Below the pieces are notes generated by a model. The model was not told where the DNA came from, made no database searches, and was given only the letters and a program-made list of their open reading frames with translations. Below, piece after piece: positions 28,076 to 36,770 of a stretch of 64,000 nucleotides of DNA. How positions within the stretch are numbered: position 1 is the first letter of the stretch; each line of letters opens with the position of its first letter. Origin of the DNA: Phycisphaeraceae bacterium (lineage in GTDB: Bacteria; Planctomycetota; Phycisphaerae; Phycisphaerales; UBA1924); assembly GCA_019636555.1 (NCBI GenBank), contig JAHBXH010000001.1:620001-684000 (forward strand), read 5' to 3'. Made by a program: the position numbers and the translations under genes.

Positions 28076-29271
28076 TTCTCGGAGGATCGCAGGAGAACAC
28101 GGTTCTCTCGTGCGAGGGGCAGTCACGCCTTGGCCACGACGTGCATCTGGCGTTCGGCCCGATCTTCGGGCCCGAGGGGTCGCTGTTCGAGCGGGCGAGC
28201 AACTTCCGCTGCCGCGACCCCAAGAGCAACGAAGAACTGCGCATCGGCATGCACGAAGTGAAGAGCATGGTGCGCGAGATCAATCCGATCAAGGACCTGC
28301 GCTGCTATTTCGCGCTGCGTTCGCTCATCCGTGATCTGAAACCCGACATCGTGCACACGCACAGCAGCAAGGCGGGCGTGCTCGGGCGTGCCGCGGCATG
28401 GACGGAGATGAAGCGATTCGCCAAATCGGGGCACCGGCTCGGCGTCGTTCACACGATCCACGGACCGCCCTTTCACAAGTTCCTGCCCAAGCGCACCAAT
28501 GCGATCTACATCGCCAGCGAGAAGTTCGCGGCACGGCGCTGCCACCGCATCGTCTCGGTCGCCGACGCGATGACCGAGCAGTTTCTCGCCGAGAAGATCG
28601 GCACGCCGGATCAGTACAGCACTGTCTACAGCGGCATGGAGGCCGAGCGCTATCTCGACGCACGCGACGCCGACGGAGAGTCCTTCACATCCGATCGCGT
28701 GCGCGAATCGCTCGGGCTTTCGCCGATGGACTTTGTCATCGGCACGGTCGCGCGTCTCGCGGAACTTAAGGGCCACGACGATTTGCTCGACGCGCTCGGG
28801 AGCGAGCTCAAGGCCAATCCGAACTGGAAACTCTTGTGGGTGGGGGACGGCTGGTGGCGCGATCGGCTCCTGAAGCGCGTTGCGGAGATGGGGCTTTCGG
28901 GTCAGATCGTGACGACGGGTCTGGTCCCGAGCGAGCGCGTGCCGGAGATGATGCGGGCGATGGACGTGCTGGTGCATCCGAGTTATCGCGAGGGATTGCC
29001 GCGAACGGTGCCGCAGGCGCTGCTCTGCGGTATTCCGGTGATCGCGTACGACGTGGACGGAACGAAAGAAATCTGTCTGGACGGGAAGACGGGATACTTG
29101 ATTCAGCCCCGCGACCTGGAAGGACTTCGGAAAGCGGTCAAACGGTTGTACGATGCACCGGATGAGCGAGCGCGGATGGCGAACACCGGACGGGAACTCT
29201 GCCGCGTGCGGTTCAGCGCCGAGACGATGGTGGATGAATTGGAGAAGATGTACGCCCGGGCGCTGGCGTAG
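28045..29271 (+). CDS. GT4 glycosyltransferase
   Basis: A 408-residue GT-B transferase. The N-terminal domain begins MRILHISTRLILGGSQENT, the usual glycine-rich acceptor loop, and has DIVHTHSSKAGVLGR. The C-terminal domain has TVARLAELKGHDDLL, LWVGDGWWRD and the donor site PSYREGLPRTVPQALLCGIP. It resembles the WbpH/PglA-like group that builds polysaccharide from a nucleotide sugar at the inner membrane. The start lies inside the preceding gene; the following gene in turn starts inside this one, so the three are one operon. Confidence 0.9.
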   Translation: MRILHISTRLILGGSQENTVLSCEGQSRLGHDVHLAFGPIFGPEGSLFERASNFRCRDPKSNEELRIGMHEVKSMVREINPIKDLRCYFALRSLIRDLKPDIVHTHSSKAGVLGRAAAWTEMKRFAKSGHRLGVVHTIHGPPFHKFLPKRTNAIYIASEKFAARRCHRIVSVADAMTEQFLAEKIGTPDQYSTVYSGMEAERYLDARDADGESFTSDRVRESLGLSPMDFVIGTVARLAELKGHDDLLDALGSELKANPNWKLLWVGDGWWRDRLLKRVAEMGLSGQIVTTGLVPSERVPEMMRAMDVLVHPSYREGLPRTVPQALLCGIPVIAYDVDGTKEICLDGKTGYLIQPRDLEGLRKAVKRLYDAPDERARMANTGRELCRVRFSAETMVDELEKMYARALA

Positions 29272-31279
29272 CGCGGCGGTGCTTTCGCTGATCTTGCTGT
29301 GCACACACGGAGCATTCGCTCAGCGGCTGCACTTCACAACCGACGAGCCCAAGCCGGGGACCGGCAAGGTTGCGATCGAGCTCGCCGCGGAAGCACGCGA
29401 GAAATTCGATGCAATGCGCGAGCGGGGCGCCGCGACACCGGCGGCTCAGGCGAAGCAGGCGTTCCTTGCCGCGGCGGGGGTGTTGCTCGAGGCTGGCGAA
29501 GCCAGGGGCGTGAGCGGAACATTTCTCGTCGCTTCGGGAACCGCGATGATGCGGAGCTCGAGCGGCGTGTTCGCCCTGCTCGATGCGGGCAAGCTCGACG
29601 ACAACGCGGCGCGGCTGCTCGCTTCGGACCTGTCGAAGATCTTGCAATCGCCGCCGCAGAATGCGGCGTCGCTGGATCGCCTGCTCCGCGATGTGTTTGC
29701 CAATGTGCTGCAGGCGGGCGAGCTGAATGCGGGCAAGAGCCTTTGGCCGTGGCCGGAAATGCCGGGTGAGCCCGCACCCTCCTGGACCGATTTCACTCGC
29801 TTCGGGGACGACGCGGGCGCGCTGGAGGTGCTGCGCGATCGGTGCGCGCTCGGCGAGAACTGGCTTGCGTTCCGGTCCGGGGCAAGGGCGATGATGAGGC
29901 TCGTGACCGATGCATCGTGGCTGCTCGGTCGCGAGGCGCAGATCTCTTCGGGGGTGTACAAGCGCTGGAAGGCGGAACTGGTCCGGGGCGCGCTCGAAGT
30001 CGTTCAGGCCGAAACGGGAGAGACCGGGCTCGCGCGGCTGAATCGTCTGGCGATTCTCGGTCGAATCTTCTCGATGCTCGATGCGTTTGCGCCCGATCCG
30101 GGCGCGAAGCAGCTCGAAAGGGCGCTCGCGGCGCGCGTCGAATTCATGCCCGATGAACCCGAGGCGGGCAATATCGCCGGGCTGCGCCGGCTCGAACAGT
30201 GGCTGGACCAAGCTTCCGCTCGGGGCGCGCTGATCGACGAGAAAAAGGTGGTCCGGCAACTGCGCCCGGCGGTGCGCTCGCTCGCCGATCTTGCGAAGCG
30301 GACGCAGTCGGAGTTGTTCGACTCGCTGGCGCGCGTCGCGAGCGACCCGCAAGATGCGGGAGACCCGGGCGTGATGGCCTCGGTGAATCTGTTTTCGGAG
30401 AACATTGAGTTGCTCCGGCTTCTGCAGCGCGCCAGCGACGCGATCGAGGAACCGGGCAGCGGCGACGCCGTCGCGAGAGAGAACGCCAAGCCGTTCACCG
30501 ATGCGCTGCTGAAGATCTCAAAGGATGTGGCCGATGTGCGCAAGCGCGATCGCGCGATCGCCGGCCTGCGCAGACTCGCGGCGGACGTCGCGGACCTGCA
30601 GGAGCTGCCGGGCGAGCAAAGTCTCGCTTCCAAGGATCCATCGATGGAGACCCTGCTCGGCGACAGGTGTGCCGCGCTCCTAGAGCTGATCGAGCGTGAG
30701 CGTGCGGCATGGCGCCGAGAAGTGGGGGCCAAGGCGGGTGCGGCGCCGGGGGGAGAGGGGCACGCGCAGAAGCTCCGAGCCATCGCGATCGTGCTCGGCC
30801 TCGCGGTGGATGCGATCGAATGCGGAGCGATCGCGTCGGATTCCAACAGTTCGCTCTTTCGCTGGGGCGGCTGGTGGCTGGAGCGTGGAGCGCTGCGGCG
30901 CCAGGCATCCGACGCGGCGGGGGATGTGCTGAAAGTCCTGGATGAGATCGAGGCGGCTGATCCGGCGGCGGCGCTCGGTGCCGCGGAGCGCGGCGTTCGC
31001 GGACACGGCGTCGTCATGCTCGCGGCAAAGATTTCGCACGAACTCGCGTCCGCGGGGCGCGACGGGGCGAACGCGGATCAACTCTTCGAACTCCGCGCGA
31101 TCGCGGGCGGAACGCCAAATTCGCAGTGGGTGCTGCTCGCTTCGTGGCGCGATCCCTTGTCCATCGTCTGCCGCTATGCGCAAGAAGGAGCCGCCGGCAA
31201 CGCGGAGGCCGGGGACTTTGCTTCGAAGCGGGCGAATGATTTGCTCGGGGCGATGATTCGAATGGGGAGCCACCGATGA
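29234..31279 (+). CDS. Large exported helical protein of unknown function
   Basis: A 681-residue protein with no recognised family. The ATG at 29234 is preferred because the signal peptide (AAVLSLILLCTHGAFA) sits close behind it; it overlaps the glycosyltransferase gene by 38 bases. The mature part is almost entirely Ala/Leu/Arg/Glu-rich helix with no cysteine-based motif, and the Ala-rich N-terminal part (about residues 40-150) may form a coiled coil. The following cupin ATG overlaps the stop by four bases (ATGA). The operon context is a glycosyltransferase, but no role can be assigned. Confidence 0.7.
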   Translation: MNWRRCTPGRWRSAAVLSLILLCTHGAFAQRLHFTTDEPKPGTGKVAIELAAEAREKFDAMRERGAATPAAQAKQAFLAAAGVLLEAGEARGVSGTFLVASGTAMMRSSSGVFALLDAGKLDDNAARLLASDLSKILQSPPQNAASLDRLLRDVFANVLQAGELNAGKSLWPWPEMPGEPAPSWTDFTRFGDDAGALEVLRDRCALGENWLAFRSGARAMMRLVTDASWLLGREAQISSGVYKRWKAELVRGALEVVQAETGETGLARLNRLAILGRIFSMLDAFAPDPGAKQLERALAARVEFMPDEPEAGNIAGLRRLEQWLDQASARGALIDEKKVVRQLRPAVRSLADLAKRTQSELFDSLARVASDPQDAGDPGVMASVNLFSENIELLRLLQRASDAIEEPGSGDAVARENAKPFTDALLKISKDVADVRKRDRAIAGLRRLAADVADLQELPGEQSLASKDPSMETLLGDRCAALLELIERERAAWRREVGAKAGAAPGGEGHAQKLRAIAIVLGLAVDAIECGAIASDSNSSLFRWGGWWLERGALRRQASDAAGDVLKVLDEIEAADPAAALGAAERGVRGHGVVMLAAKISHELASAGRDGANADQLFELRAIAGGTPNSQWVLLASWRDPLSIVCRYAQEGAAGNAEAGDFASKRANDLLGAMIRMGSHR

Positions 31280-31787
31280 CGAACACAGGACTGAAACCGT
31301 TGTTCCTGGCGCCGGAAGCGGGACCGAAGCAGTATGCGCCGGGCGGCGACCTGATCGTCACGAAATTGCTCAGCACACAGACAGGCGGTTTTCAGTGGAT
31401 CGAGACGGAGGTGTATCCCGCGGCGGGCCGCCCCTCCATATGCACGAGCGCGAGGACGAGGCATTTTATGTGCTCGAAGGCGAGGTTACCTTCTGCATCG
31501 GGGAGTCGGGAGACAGAACAGGCAAGAGCGGCAAGCGGGTCGTCGCGCGCGAGGGCTCGGTCGTCTTTGGGCCGCGGGGCACAGCGCACACGTTCAAGAA
31601 TTGCTCTCAGGCTCCGGCGCGGATGCTCGTGATGGTGAACCCCGGCGCCAACTTCGAGGCGTTCTTCGCGAAGATCGGGGCGCCGGATGCCGGAGGCGAC
31701 GCGCCGTCGGCGCAGGTGCTGATCGAGCGCACGATGAAGCATGCATCGGAGTTCGGACTCATGATCCTCGGGCCGAATCCGCTCTGA
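31276..31787 (+). pseudogene. Cupin-domain protein, frameshifted
   Basis: A small cupin whose coding sequence is split over two frames. The first frame runs MTNTGLKPLFLAPEAGPK to EVYPAAG; the second continues with PPLHMHEREDEAFYVLEGEV through the cupin metal site (His, His, Glu) and GTAHTF to the stop at 31787. Adding one G in the GGG run near 31425 restores a continuous protein of about 170 residues. This is either a true 1-base deletion or a sequencing error in a G run. Cupin families of this layout include sugar-isomerase-like and dioxygenase-like proteins. The start overlaps the previous stop. Confidence 0.8.
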
Positions 31788-31796
31788 AGCAGATTC

Positions 31797-31827
31797 ACCA
31801 CGGAGAACACGGAGATCACGGAGAGAG
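31797..31827 (+). repeat. CACGGAGA short tandem repeat
   Basis: Three exact copies of CACGGAGA at 31800, 31809 and 31818, period 9, directly after the cupin gene. Repeats of this kind are dispersed between genes in many bacterial genomes with unknown role. Confidence 0.85.
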
Positions 31828-31953
31828 ATGCAAGAAATTGAATTGGCGATCTCTCACACGAGCGGCACGTTCGATGCTGATTCTCCACTGCTTCTCACAA
31901 ACTCTTTGAATTGTTTCGTGCTCTCTGTACAACTGTGCGGCGAGAATCTTTTC

Positions 31954-32784
31954 TCATCCGCGATTGGGTGTGAGACCTGGACCGGCGCGCGCGAGGATCA
32001 CTTTGGTGTACGCGGTTTGGAAACCCATGCGCCGGACGTTGCGTTCGGTTCCGGCGCCCGGGCGCGAGCCGATGGTGGCGACGAGCACGCCGCGGTCCGC
32101 GGCATGGTTCAGGCGTGCGGCGATGAGCGATTGCTGCACGCCCCGGCGCCGGAACGCGGGCAGAGTCGAAAGCCCGAAGAGGCAACCGAGTTCGCTGTGG
32201 AGTTCGAGCGAGCCCGCTCCGGCGTCGCGGGTTTGGTTCGCGTCGCGGATGCTCGCGATGAACGATTCGGTGCGCGGGTGCTTGACGATGCGCGACCAGA
32301 GCGCGAAATCGGACTCGGGCATCTCGCGATCGGGCTCTTTCGAGCCGGTCATCGCGATGCGCGAGAACGTGCGGATTTCGGATTCGTCGTTCTTGTCCAC
32401 GATCCGGATCGCGATCGTCGGGTCGGCCGGCTGCGCGGGCGCGACGCGTTCTTCCTTTGAGATTTCACGGTAGAGCACATTGTCGAAATCGCGCACACGG
32501 AAGTTGAGCGCTTCGCAGCAGCGGATCACCGACACATCCGCCAGCGGGCAGACCTCGATGCGCGGCTCGATGCCGGCCTCTTCGTAGAACGCGATGATCG
32601 ATTCAATCTCTTCACGCGCGACCGGGCCGTTCATGCCCAGGCCGACGGCGAGGTTGTTCCACGCGCCCGGTGTGCCGCGGCAGGCAACGCCTCCGGACTT
32701 GATCTCCAGCACGGCATCGGAAATCTCCGCGCAGCCGACCGCGAGGCGGGATTCTTCGAGGCGGGCGATGGAGGGGATGTCCAT
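31954..32784 (-). CDS. GNAT-family N-acetyltransferase
   Basis: A 276-residue protein with a C-terminal GNAT acetyltransferase fold: GCLFGLSTLPAFRRRGVQQS carries the acetyl-CoA pyrophosphate loop, followed by ATIGSRPGAGTERNVRRMGF. The N-terminal half contains a second region with AWNNLAVGLGMNGP and CCEALNFRVRDF, found in GNAT proteins of the tandem type. The ATG at 32784 was chosen over a TTG at 32808; neither has a clear ribosome site. It diverges from the three-Cys-motif gene, with about 70 bases between starts. Substrate unknown. Confidence 0.82.
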   Translation of the reverse strand: MDIPSIARLEESRLAVGCAEISDAVLEIKSGGVACRGTPGAWNNLAVGLGMNGPVAREEIESIIAFYEEAGIEPRIEVCPLADVSVIRCCEALNFRVRDFDNVLYREISKEERVAPAQPADPTIAIRIVDKNDESEIRTFSRIAMTGSKEPDREMPESDFALWSRIVKHPRTESFIASIRDANQTRDAGAGSLELHSELGCLFGLSTLPAFRRRGVQQSLIAARLNHAADRGVLVATIGSRPGAGTERNVRRMGFQTAYTKVILARAGPGLTPNRG

Positions 32785-32819
32785 TGAGGCGTGCAGAATA
32801 GCCTGCAAAATATGCGGTC

Positions 32820-32857
32820 TTGACAGTTCGTATTTTGTTCACTAGGCTGTTCACATG
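32820..32857 (+). promoter_or_regulatory. Putative leaderless promoter of the TcmP gene pair
   Basis: A perfect -35 box TTGACA (32820-32825), a 17-base spacer and a weak -10 box TAGGCT (32843-32848) end six bases before the ATG at 32855. Transcription would start at or next to the start codon. There is no Shine-Dalgarno before the ATG, which fits a leaderless message. Confidence 0.5.
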
Positions 32858-33646
32858 GCGCAAGGAAGCGGCATTGAGTGGACGGAAGCGACCTGGAATC
32901 CGGTTGCTGGTTGCACTCCAATTTCACCGGGCTGTTTGAACTGTTATGCCGCGCGGATGGCGCTGCGGCTTGAACGAATCAGCGAGGGTGGCTGCGCGAA
33001 ATATAAGGGCACTGCAAAGCGCGCAAAGAACGGCCGTCCGGTATTCACGGGCCGCATCAATCTCGACTATGACGCGCTCGATCTGCCGCGAAGGTGGCGC
33101 AAGGGCCGACGCATCTTTGTGAATTCGATGAGCGACCTCTTTCATGAAAACGTGCCTGAGTCATTTATCGAGGATGTCTTTGCGGTGATGAACGAATGCC
33201 CGCAACATCAGTTTCAGGTGCTGACGAAGCGGCCGGAGCGCGCTCTTAAGCTGTCACCACGCGTGCAATGGACAAGGAACATTTGGCTCGGTACGTCCGT
33301 CGAGAATGCGATGTACACCCATCGCATCGAGACACTGCGGCTAGTGCCAGCACAGATTCGGTTCCTGTCGTGCGAGCCACTGATCGGGCCGATGCCGAAA
33401 TTGCCACTCAAGGGGATTCACTGGGTGATCGTCGGTGGAGAGAGCGGGCCAGGATCAAGGTCGATGGAGCCGCGGTGGGTGGAGCAGATTCGCGATCGAT
33501 GCCTCGCAAGCGAGGTTGCGTTTTTCTTTAAGCAATGGGGCGGCGTACGGAAGCACGAGACCGGGCGAGAGCTTGACGGTCGTTTCTGGAATGAAATGCC
33601 CGAGGAATCAAAGGAATGCCCATCGTCGCAGCTGATGACGGCCTAG
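32855..33646 (+). CDS. Three-Cys-motif protein, phage Gp37/Gp68-like (DUF5131)
   Basis: A 263-residue member of the Gp37/Gp68 family. The defining cluster is Cys20, Cys27 and Cys30 in [15 protein letters not shown], a C-x6-C-x2-C pattern like a radical SAM iron-sulfur site. Other family marks are [33 protein letters not shown] and [13 protein letters not shown]. The family is found in phages and in bacterial accessory regions, and its regular partner is TcmP, which follows here with a 31-base overlap. Catalytic role is unproved; iron-sulfur and radical chemistry is predicted from the motif. Confidence 0.9.
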   Translation: MAQGSGIEWTEATWNPVAGCTPISPGCLNCYAARMALRLERISEGGCAKYKGTAKRAKNGRPVFTGRINLDYDALDLPRRWRKGRRIFVNSMSDLFHENVPESFIEDVFAVMNECPQHQFQVLTKRPERALKLSPRVQWTRNIWLGTSVENAMYTHRIETLRLVPAQIRFLSCEPLIGPMPKLPLKGIHWVIVGGESGPGSRSMEPRWVEQIRDRCLASEVAFFFKQWGGVRKHETGRELDGRFWNEMPEESKECPSSQLMTA

Positions 33647-34443
33647 CCCTTCCAGAGGTTGGGCCGTGGTCAAAGCGAAAGTATCATTTCTTGAGCCGGT
33701 ACATTTCCGCCTTTACAGTTGCGATGCGCAATAAATGGCCCGAGCTTCACTACATCGATTTGTTTGCCGGCGCGGGATTCGCTCGTATTCGCGACACTTC
33801 GGAAATTGTTCTGGGAAGCCCAATGTTGGCTGCAGCGACTTTGACACCGTTCACTCGGATTCATGTTTGCGAACGCGACGCCGCGAACCTAAAGGCGCTG
33901 AAGACAAGACTGGGGCGAGCGCAGTTGACGAATCCTGCTCGGATAGTTCCAGGAGACGCGAACGCCGTCATCCACGATTTGGTGGCACAGGTGCCACAAC
34001 AAGGCGCCCTTTGTTTGACATTCGCCGATCCTTTCGGTCTTCATCTCGATTTCGCGACCGTTGAAGTGATTGCCAATCTCAACGGCGATCTAGTTTTGCT
34101 ATTCGCGGACAACATGGATGCACTCAGGAATTGGGCGGCGTACTACAAATCAAATCCCCAGTCAAATTTGGACAGGTTCATGGGCGAAGGCGGCTGGCGA
34201 GACTTGCTTGAGAAGTCTCCCTCCGATCAAGCAGCGGACAAGCTAAAGAAGCGGTATGAGCAACAACTTCGCGCTCGATGCGGATACAAGCACTTCGCCT
34301 ACCAAAGGGTTCGAAATAGCCACGATCGCGACATCTACACGCTCGTGTACGCCACAAAACACAAGATTGGGATCACCATTTGGAACAAAGTCTCGGGAAT
34401 CGACGAGAAAGGGCAGCGTAGTTTTATTTTCCCGGAGGACTAG
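33616..34443 (+). CDS. tcmP: Three-Cys-motif partner protein TcmP
   Basis: A 275-residue protein recognised as TcmP, the usual partner of the preceding gene. It looks like a class I SAM-dependent methyltransferase: [10 protein letters not shown] is a motif I glycine loop, IHVCERDA a motif II acidic end, and [13 protein letters not shown] stands where DNA methyltransferases carry DPPY. The N-terminal [15 protein letters not shown] is the family signature. The start ATG lies within the 3' end of the partner gene, with AAGGA directly before it and GAGG ten bases upstream. Base composition is less GC-rich than in neighbouring genes. Function of the pair is not established. Confidence 0.88.
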   Translation: MPIVAADDGLALPEVGPWSKRKYHFLSRYISAFTVAMRNKWPELHYIDLFAGAGFARIRDTSEIVLGSPMLAAATLTPFTRIHVCERDAANLKALKTRLGRAQLTNPARIVPGDANAVIHDLVAQVPQQGALCLTFADPFGLHLDFATVEVIANLNGDLVLLFADNMDALRNWAAYYKSNPQSNLDRFMGEGGWRDLLEKSPSDQAADKLKKRYEQQLRARCGYKHFAYQRVRNSHDRDIYTLVYATKHKIGITIWNKVSGIDEKGQRSFIFPED

Positions 34444-35525
34444 CTCAGCACGCGCTTGCCAAAATCCAGCTTCATCGCCTTCTTCGCCAGATACAACGTC
34501 TCTTCCGCGACGGCATTCGCGCGTTTCACGCCGTCCTTGATGATGTCGATGACGACATCATCGCCGCCGGGCTTTTCGTACTCCGCGCGGCGTGCACGCA
34601 TCGGCGTCAGGAGCGTGTTGATTGCCGCGGCAAGCTCTTGCTTGATGTGTCCATCGCCGATGTTGTCGCCCCGCTTGTAGCGATCTTTGAGTTCCGCGAC
34701 GCGGGCTTCGTCTGTGATGAACGCTTCGACGAATTTGAAGAGGATGTTGTCCGGATCGCCGGGCTCGGTCGGGCTCTGGCGACCGGTCGTGATCTTGTTG
34801 ATCTTCTTTTGAACTTCCTTCTCGTTATCGGAGAGGAAGATCGCGTTGCCGAGGCTCTTGCTCATCTTCTGCTTGCCGTCGCCAACCCCCGGCAGCCGCC
34901 CCACGCGCCCGATCAGCGCCTCGGGAATCGGGAAGACGCCCCCGGCCTGCACGTAGTCCTTGTCTTCCGTGCGGTTGGGCACGTTGCAGTAGAGCTGATC
35001 GAATTTGCGTGCCGCCTTGCGGCACATCTCGATGTGCGGGGCCTGATCTTCGCCCACAGGCACGTACACCGGGCGGAACGCCAGAATGTCCGCGCACTGG
35101 CCGACGGTGTACATCGGGAAACCGAAACTGTGCGAATCGCCCAGGCCCTTGGTTTCGAGTTCGTGGATGAGCGTCGGATTGCCCATCACGTCGTTGAAGC
35201 TGAGCAGCATCGCGAAGAACCACGTGAGTTCCGCGATCGCGGGGATCTCGGTCTGGAGAACGATTGTGGATTTCTTCGGGTCGATGCCCGCCGCGAGCCA
35301 GTCCTTGACGATCTCGATGGTGTCCTGGCGGATGTCGGCGGGCTTGTCGAAACGCGTGGTGAACGCGTGCATGTTGGCGAGCAGGAAGTAACAGTCGTAC
35401 TTGTCCTGGAGCGCGACGCGGCGTTCAACGCTGCCGACCCAGTGGCCAAGGTGCAGACGGCCGGTGGGGGTATCGCCGGTGAGGATGCGGGGTTTGGAAG
35501 AATTGCTGCTCGGGCTTGAGGTCAT
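34440..35525 (-). CDS. trpS: Tryptophanyl-tRNA synthetase
   Basis: Class I aminoacyl-tRNA synthetase charging tRNA-Trp in the cytoplasm. The 361 residues contain the HIGH-type motif LHLGHW (residues 24-29) and KMSKS at 220-224, the normal spacing for a bacterial TrpRS. VPVGEDQAPHIEMCR is the tryptophan/ATP pocket segment. The ATG at 35525 gives a short Ser-rich leader before RILTGDTPTG. Its stop overlaps that of tcmP by four bases in the converging direction. Confidence 0.96.
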   Translation of the reverse strand: MTSSPSSNSSKPRILTGDTPTGRLHLGHWVGSVERRVALQDKYDCYFLLANMHAFTTRFDKPADIRQDTIEIVKDWLAAGIDPKKSTIVLQTEIPAIAELTWFFAMLLSFNDVMGNPTLIHELETKGLGDSHSFGFPMYTVGQCADILAFRPVYVPVGEDQAPHIEMCRKAARKFDQLYCNVPNRTEDKDYVQAGGVFPIPEALIGRVGRLPGVGDGKQKMSKSLGNAIFLSDNEKEVQKKINKITTGRQSPTEPGDPDNILFKFVEAFITDEARVAELKDRYKRGDNIGDGHIKQELAAAINTLLTPMRARRAEYEKPGGDDVVIDIIKDGVKRANAVAEETLYLAKKAMKLDFGKRVLS

Positions 35526-35624
35526 GGGCCCAAGCGTAGGAATCGGCAAGTCGGATTGCGGGCAAGTTGGTTTTCACGCACAAGAGGAATCGCGCAGATC
35601 GAATGCAAACGTTCCGGCGCGTTC

Positions 35625-36770
35625 TCACTTGTTCAGCCAGATCGTCATCGCGACATTGACCGCATTGAACATCGCGTGCATGACGATCGGGACCGAGAGC
35701 TTGCCGGTGCGCTGCATCGCGATGCCGAGGGCAAGGCCGAGCACGAACAGCACCGGGAGCACGGTCGAGAGTGTTTCGGATGGAACAGCCCCGATGTGTG
35801 CCGCGGCAAAGAGCGCGGCAGTCACGAGCACGCCGAGCCAGGCGCGTTTGAACGCACGGACCAGCGCGGACTGCAGGAAATAGCGGTAGATGAGTTCCTC
35901 GACGATCGGCGTGATGAGAATTGCCGCGGCCGCCTGTGTCCACGCCCACGGATCGCTCCGGCTGTCGGAAATCGTCTGAAGTGTGTTGTGCCCGATCGTG
36001 GGGGGGCTGGATTCTTTGAACGCGCGATAGATCTCGAGCGCGACGAGGCCGGTTGCGTTGACGACGGGGAGCGCCACGACGATGGCAAGCAAGCCGATGC
36101 CGAGGTCTTTCCAGGTCGGGCGCTTGAGCCCGCCGCTGGCGAGCGCGAGCATCGCGAAGCCGGCGATAAGGCCGGCGAATCCCTGGCCGAGCATCGCGAT
36201 GGAGTTGCCCTTGGTGCTGCCCGCTGTCACTCCGCCGAGCCAACTCGCGTTGAGGCGGATCTGTGAATTGATCGCTTCGGCGCCGACCCCCATCGCAAGA
36301 TAAATGACGACCGCGGCAAAGAGGAAAGCCCACCACGGCCGGTCCGAACCGCCTGCTCCATCTCCGCCCTTGCCGCCACCCTTGCCTCCGGATTGACCGA
36401 GCGATGAAGGCTTGATGACATTTCCGAACCAGAGACAGCCGACAACGGCCGCGCCGAGCGCGATCTGCAACCAGACCCACTGCTTCGAACTCACGCGGGG
36501 CGGATCGGTGCTCGGCTTCCCGACTTCGGGCGCGCGGGGCTTCGGCGTCGGGACCTGCTGCGCCCCGAGCGTGGTTTCATCGGCTTTGGTGGAACCGCTC
36601 GCTAGAGCGGTGGCGCTTCCATCACCGGTTAGGAAACCAGCGGTACCAAATGGTTCAGCATCTGCCGCACCTGCCCCAAGCCCTGCAAGAATCAGGCCGA
36701 AGAAGAGAATGAGGACCGGCCACCGGGAGTTCTGCTTGCCCAGCGTGTTAACCGAAATCGTCGAGCACAA
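35625..36770 (-). CDS. CPBP-family intramembrane metalloprotease
   Basis: Polytopic membrane protein of the CPBP/CAAX protease family. The active-site set is present: EELIYRYFLQ (EExxxR), AAAHIGA and VMHAMFNAVN. Before the core are an apparent signal peptide (WPVLILFFGLILAGLGAGA), a Ser/Thr/Pro-rich linker, and a Gly/Lys-rich loop (QSGGKGGGKGGDG) between TM segments. The start is unclear: no ATG or GTG lies near the signal peptide and the TTG at 36770 is only a guess, which overlaps the divergent trpC start. Substrate unknown. Confidence 0.75.
   Translation of the reverse strand: MCSTISVNTLGKQNSRWPVLILFFGLILAGLGAGAADAEPFGTAGFLTGDGSATALASGSTKADETTLGAQQVPTPKPRAPEVGKPSTDPPRVSSKQWVWLQIALGAAVVGCLWFGNVIKPSSLGQSGGKGGGKGGDGAGGSDRPWWAFLFAAVVIYLAMGVGAEAINSQIRLNASWLGGVTAGSTKGNSIAMLGQGFAGLIAGFAMLALASGGLKRPTWKDLGIGLLAIVVALPVVNATGLVALEIYRAFKESSPPTIGHNTLQTISDSRSDPWAWTQAAAAILITPIVEELIYRYFLQSALVRAFKRAWLGVLVTAALFAAAHIGAVPSETLSTVLPVLFVLGLALGIAMQRTGKLSVPIVMHAMFNAVNVAMTIWLNK

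Noticed and set aside
31395-31787. Cupin second frame as an independent gene
   Set aside because: Its first residues MDRDGGVSRGG are not cupin-like and have no ribosome site. It joins naturally to the first frame by one base, so it is the 3' part of one gene.
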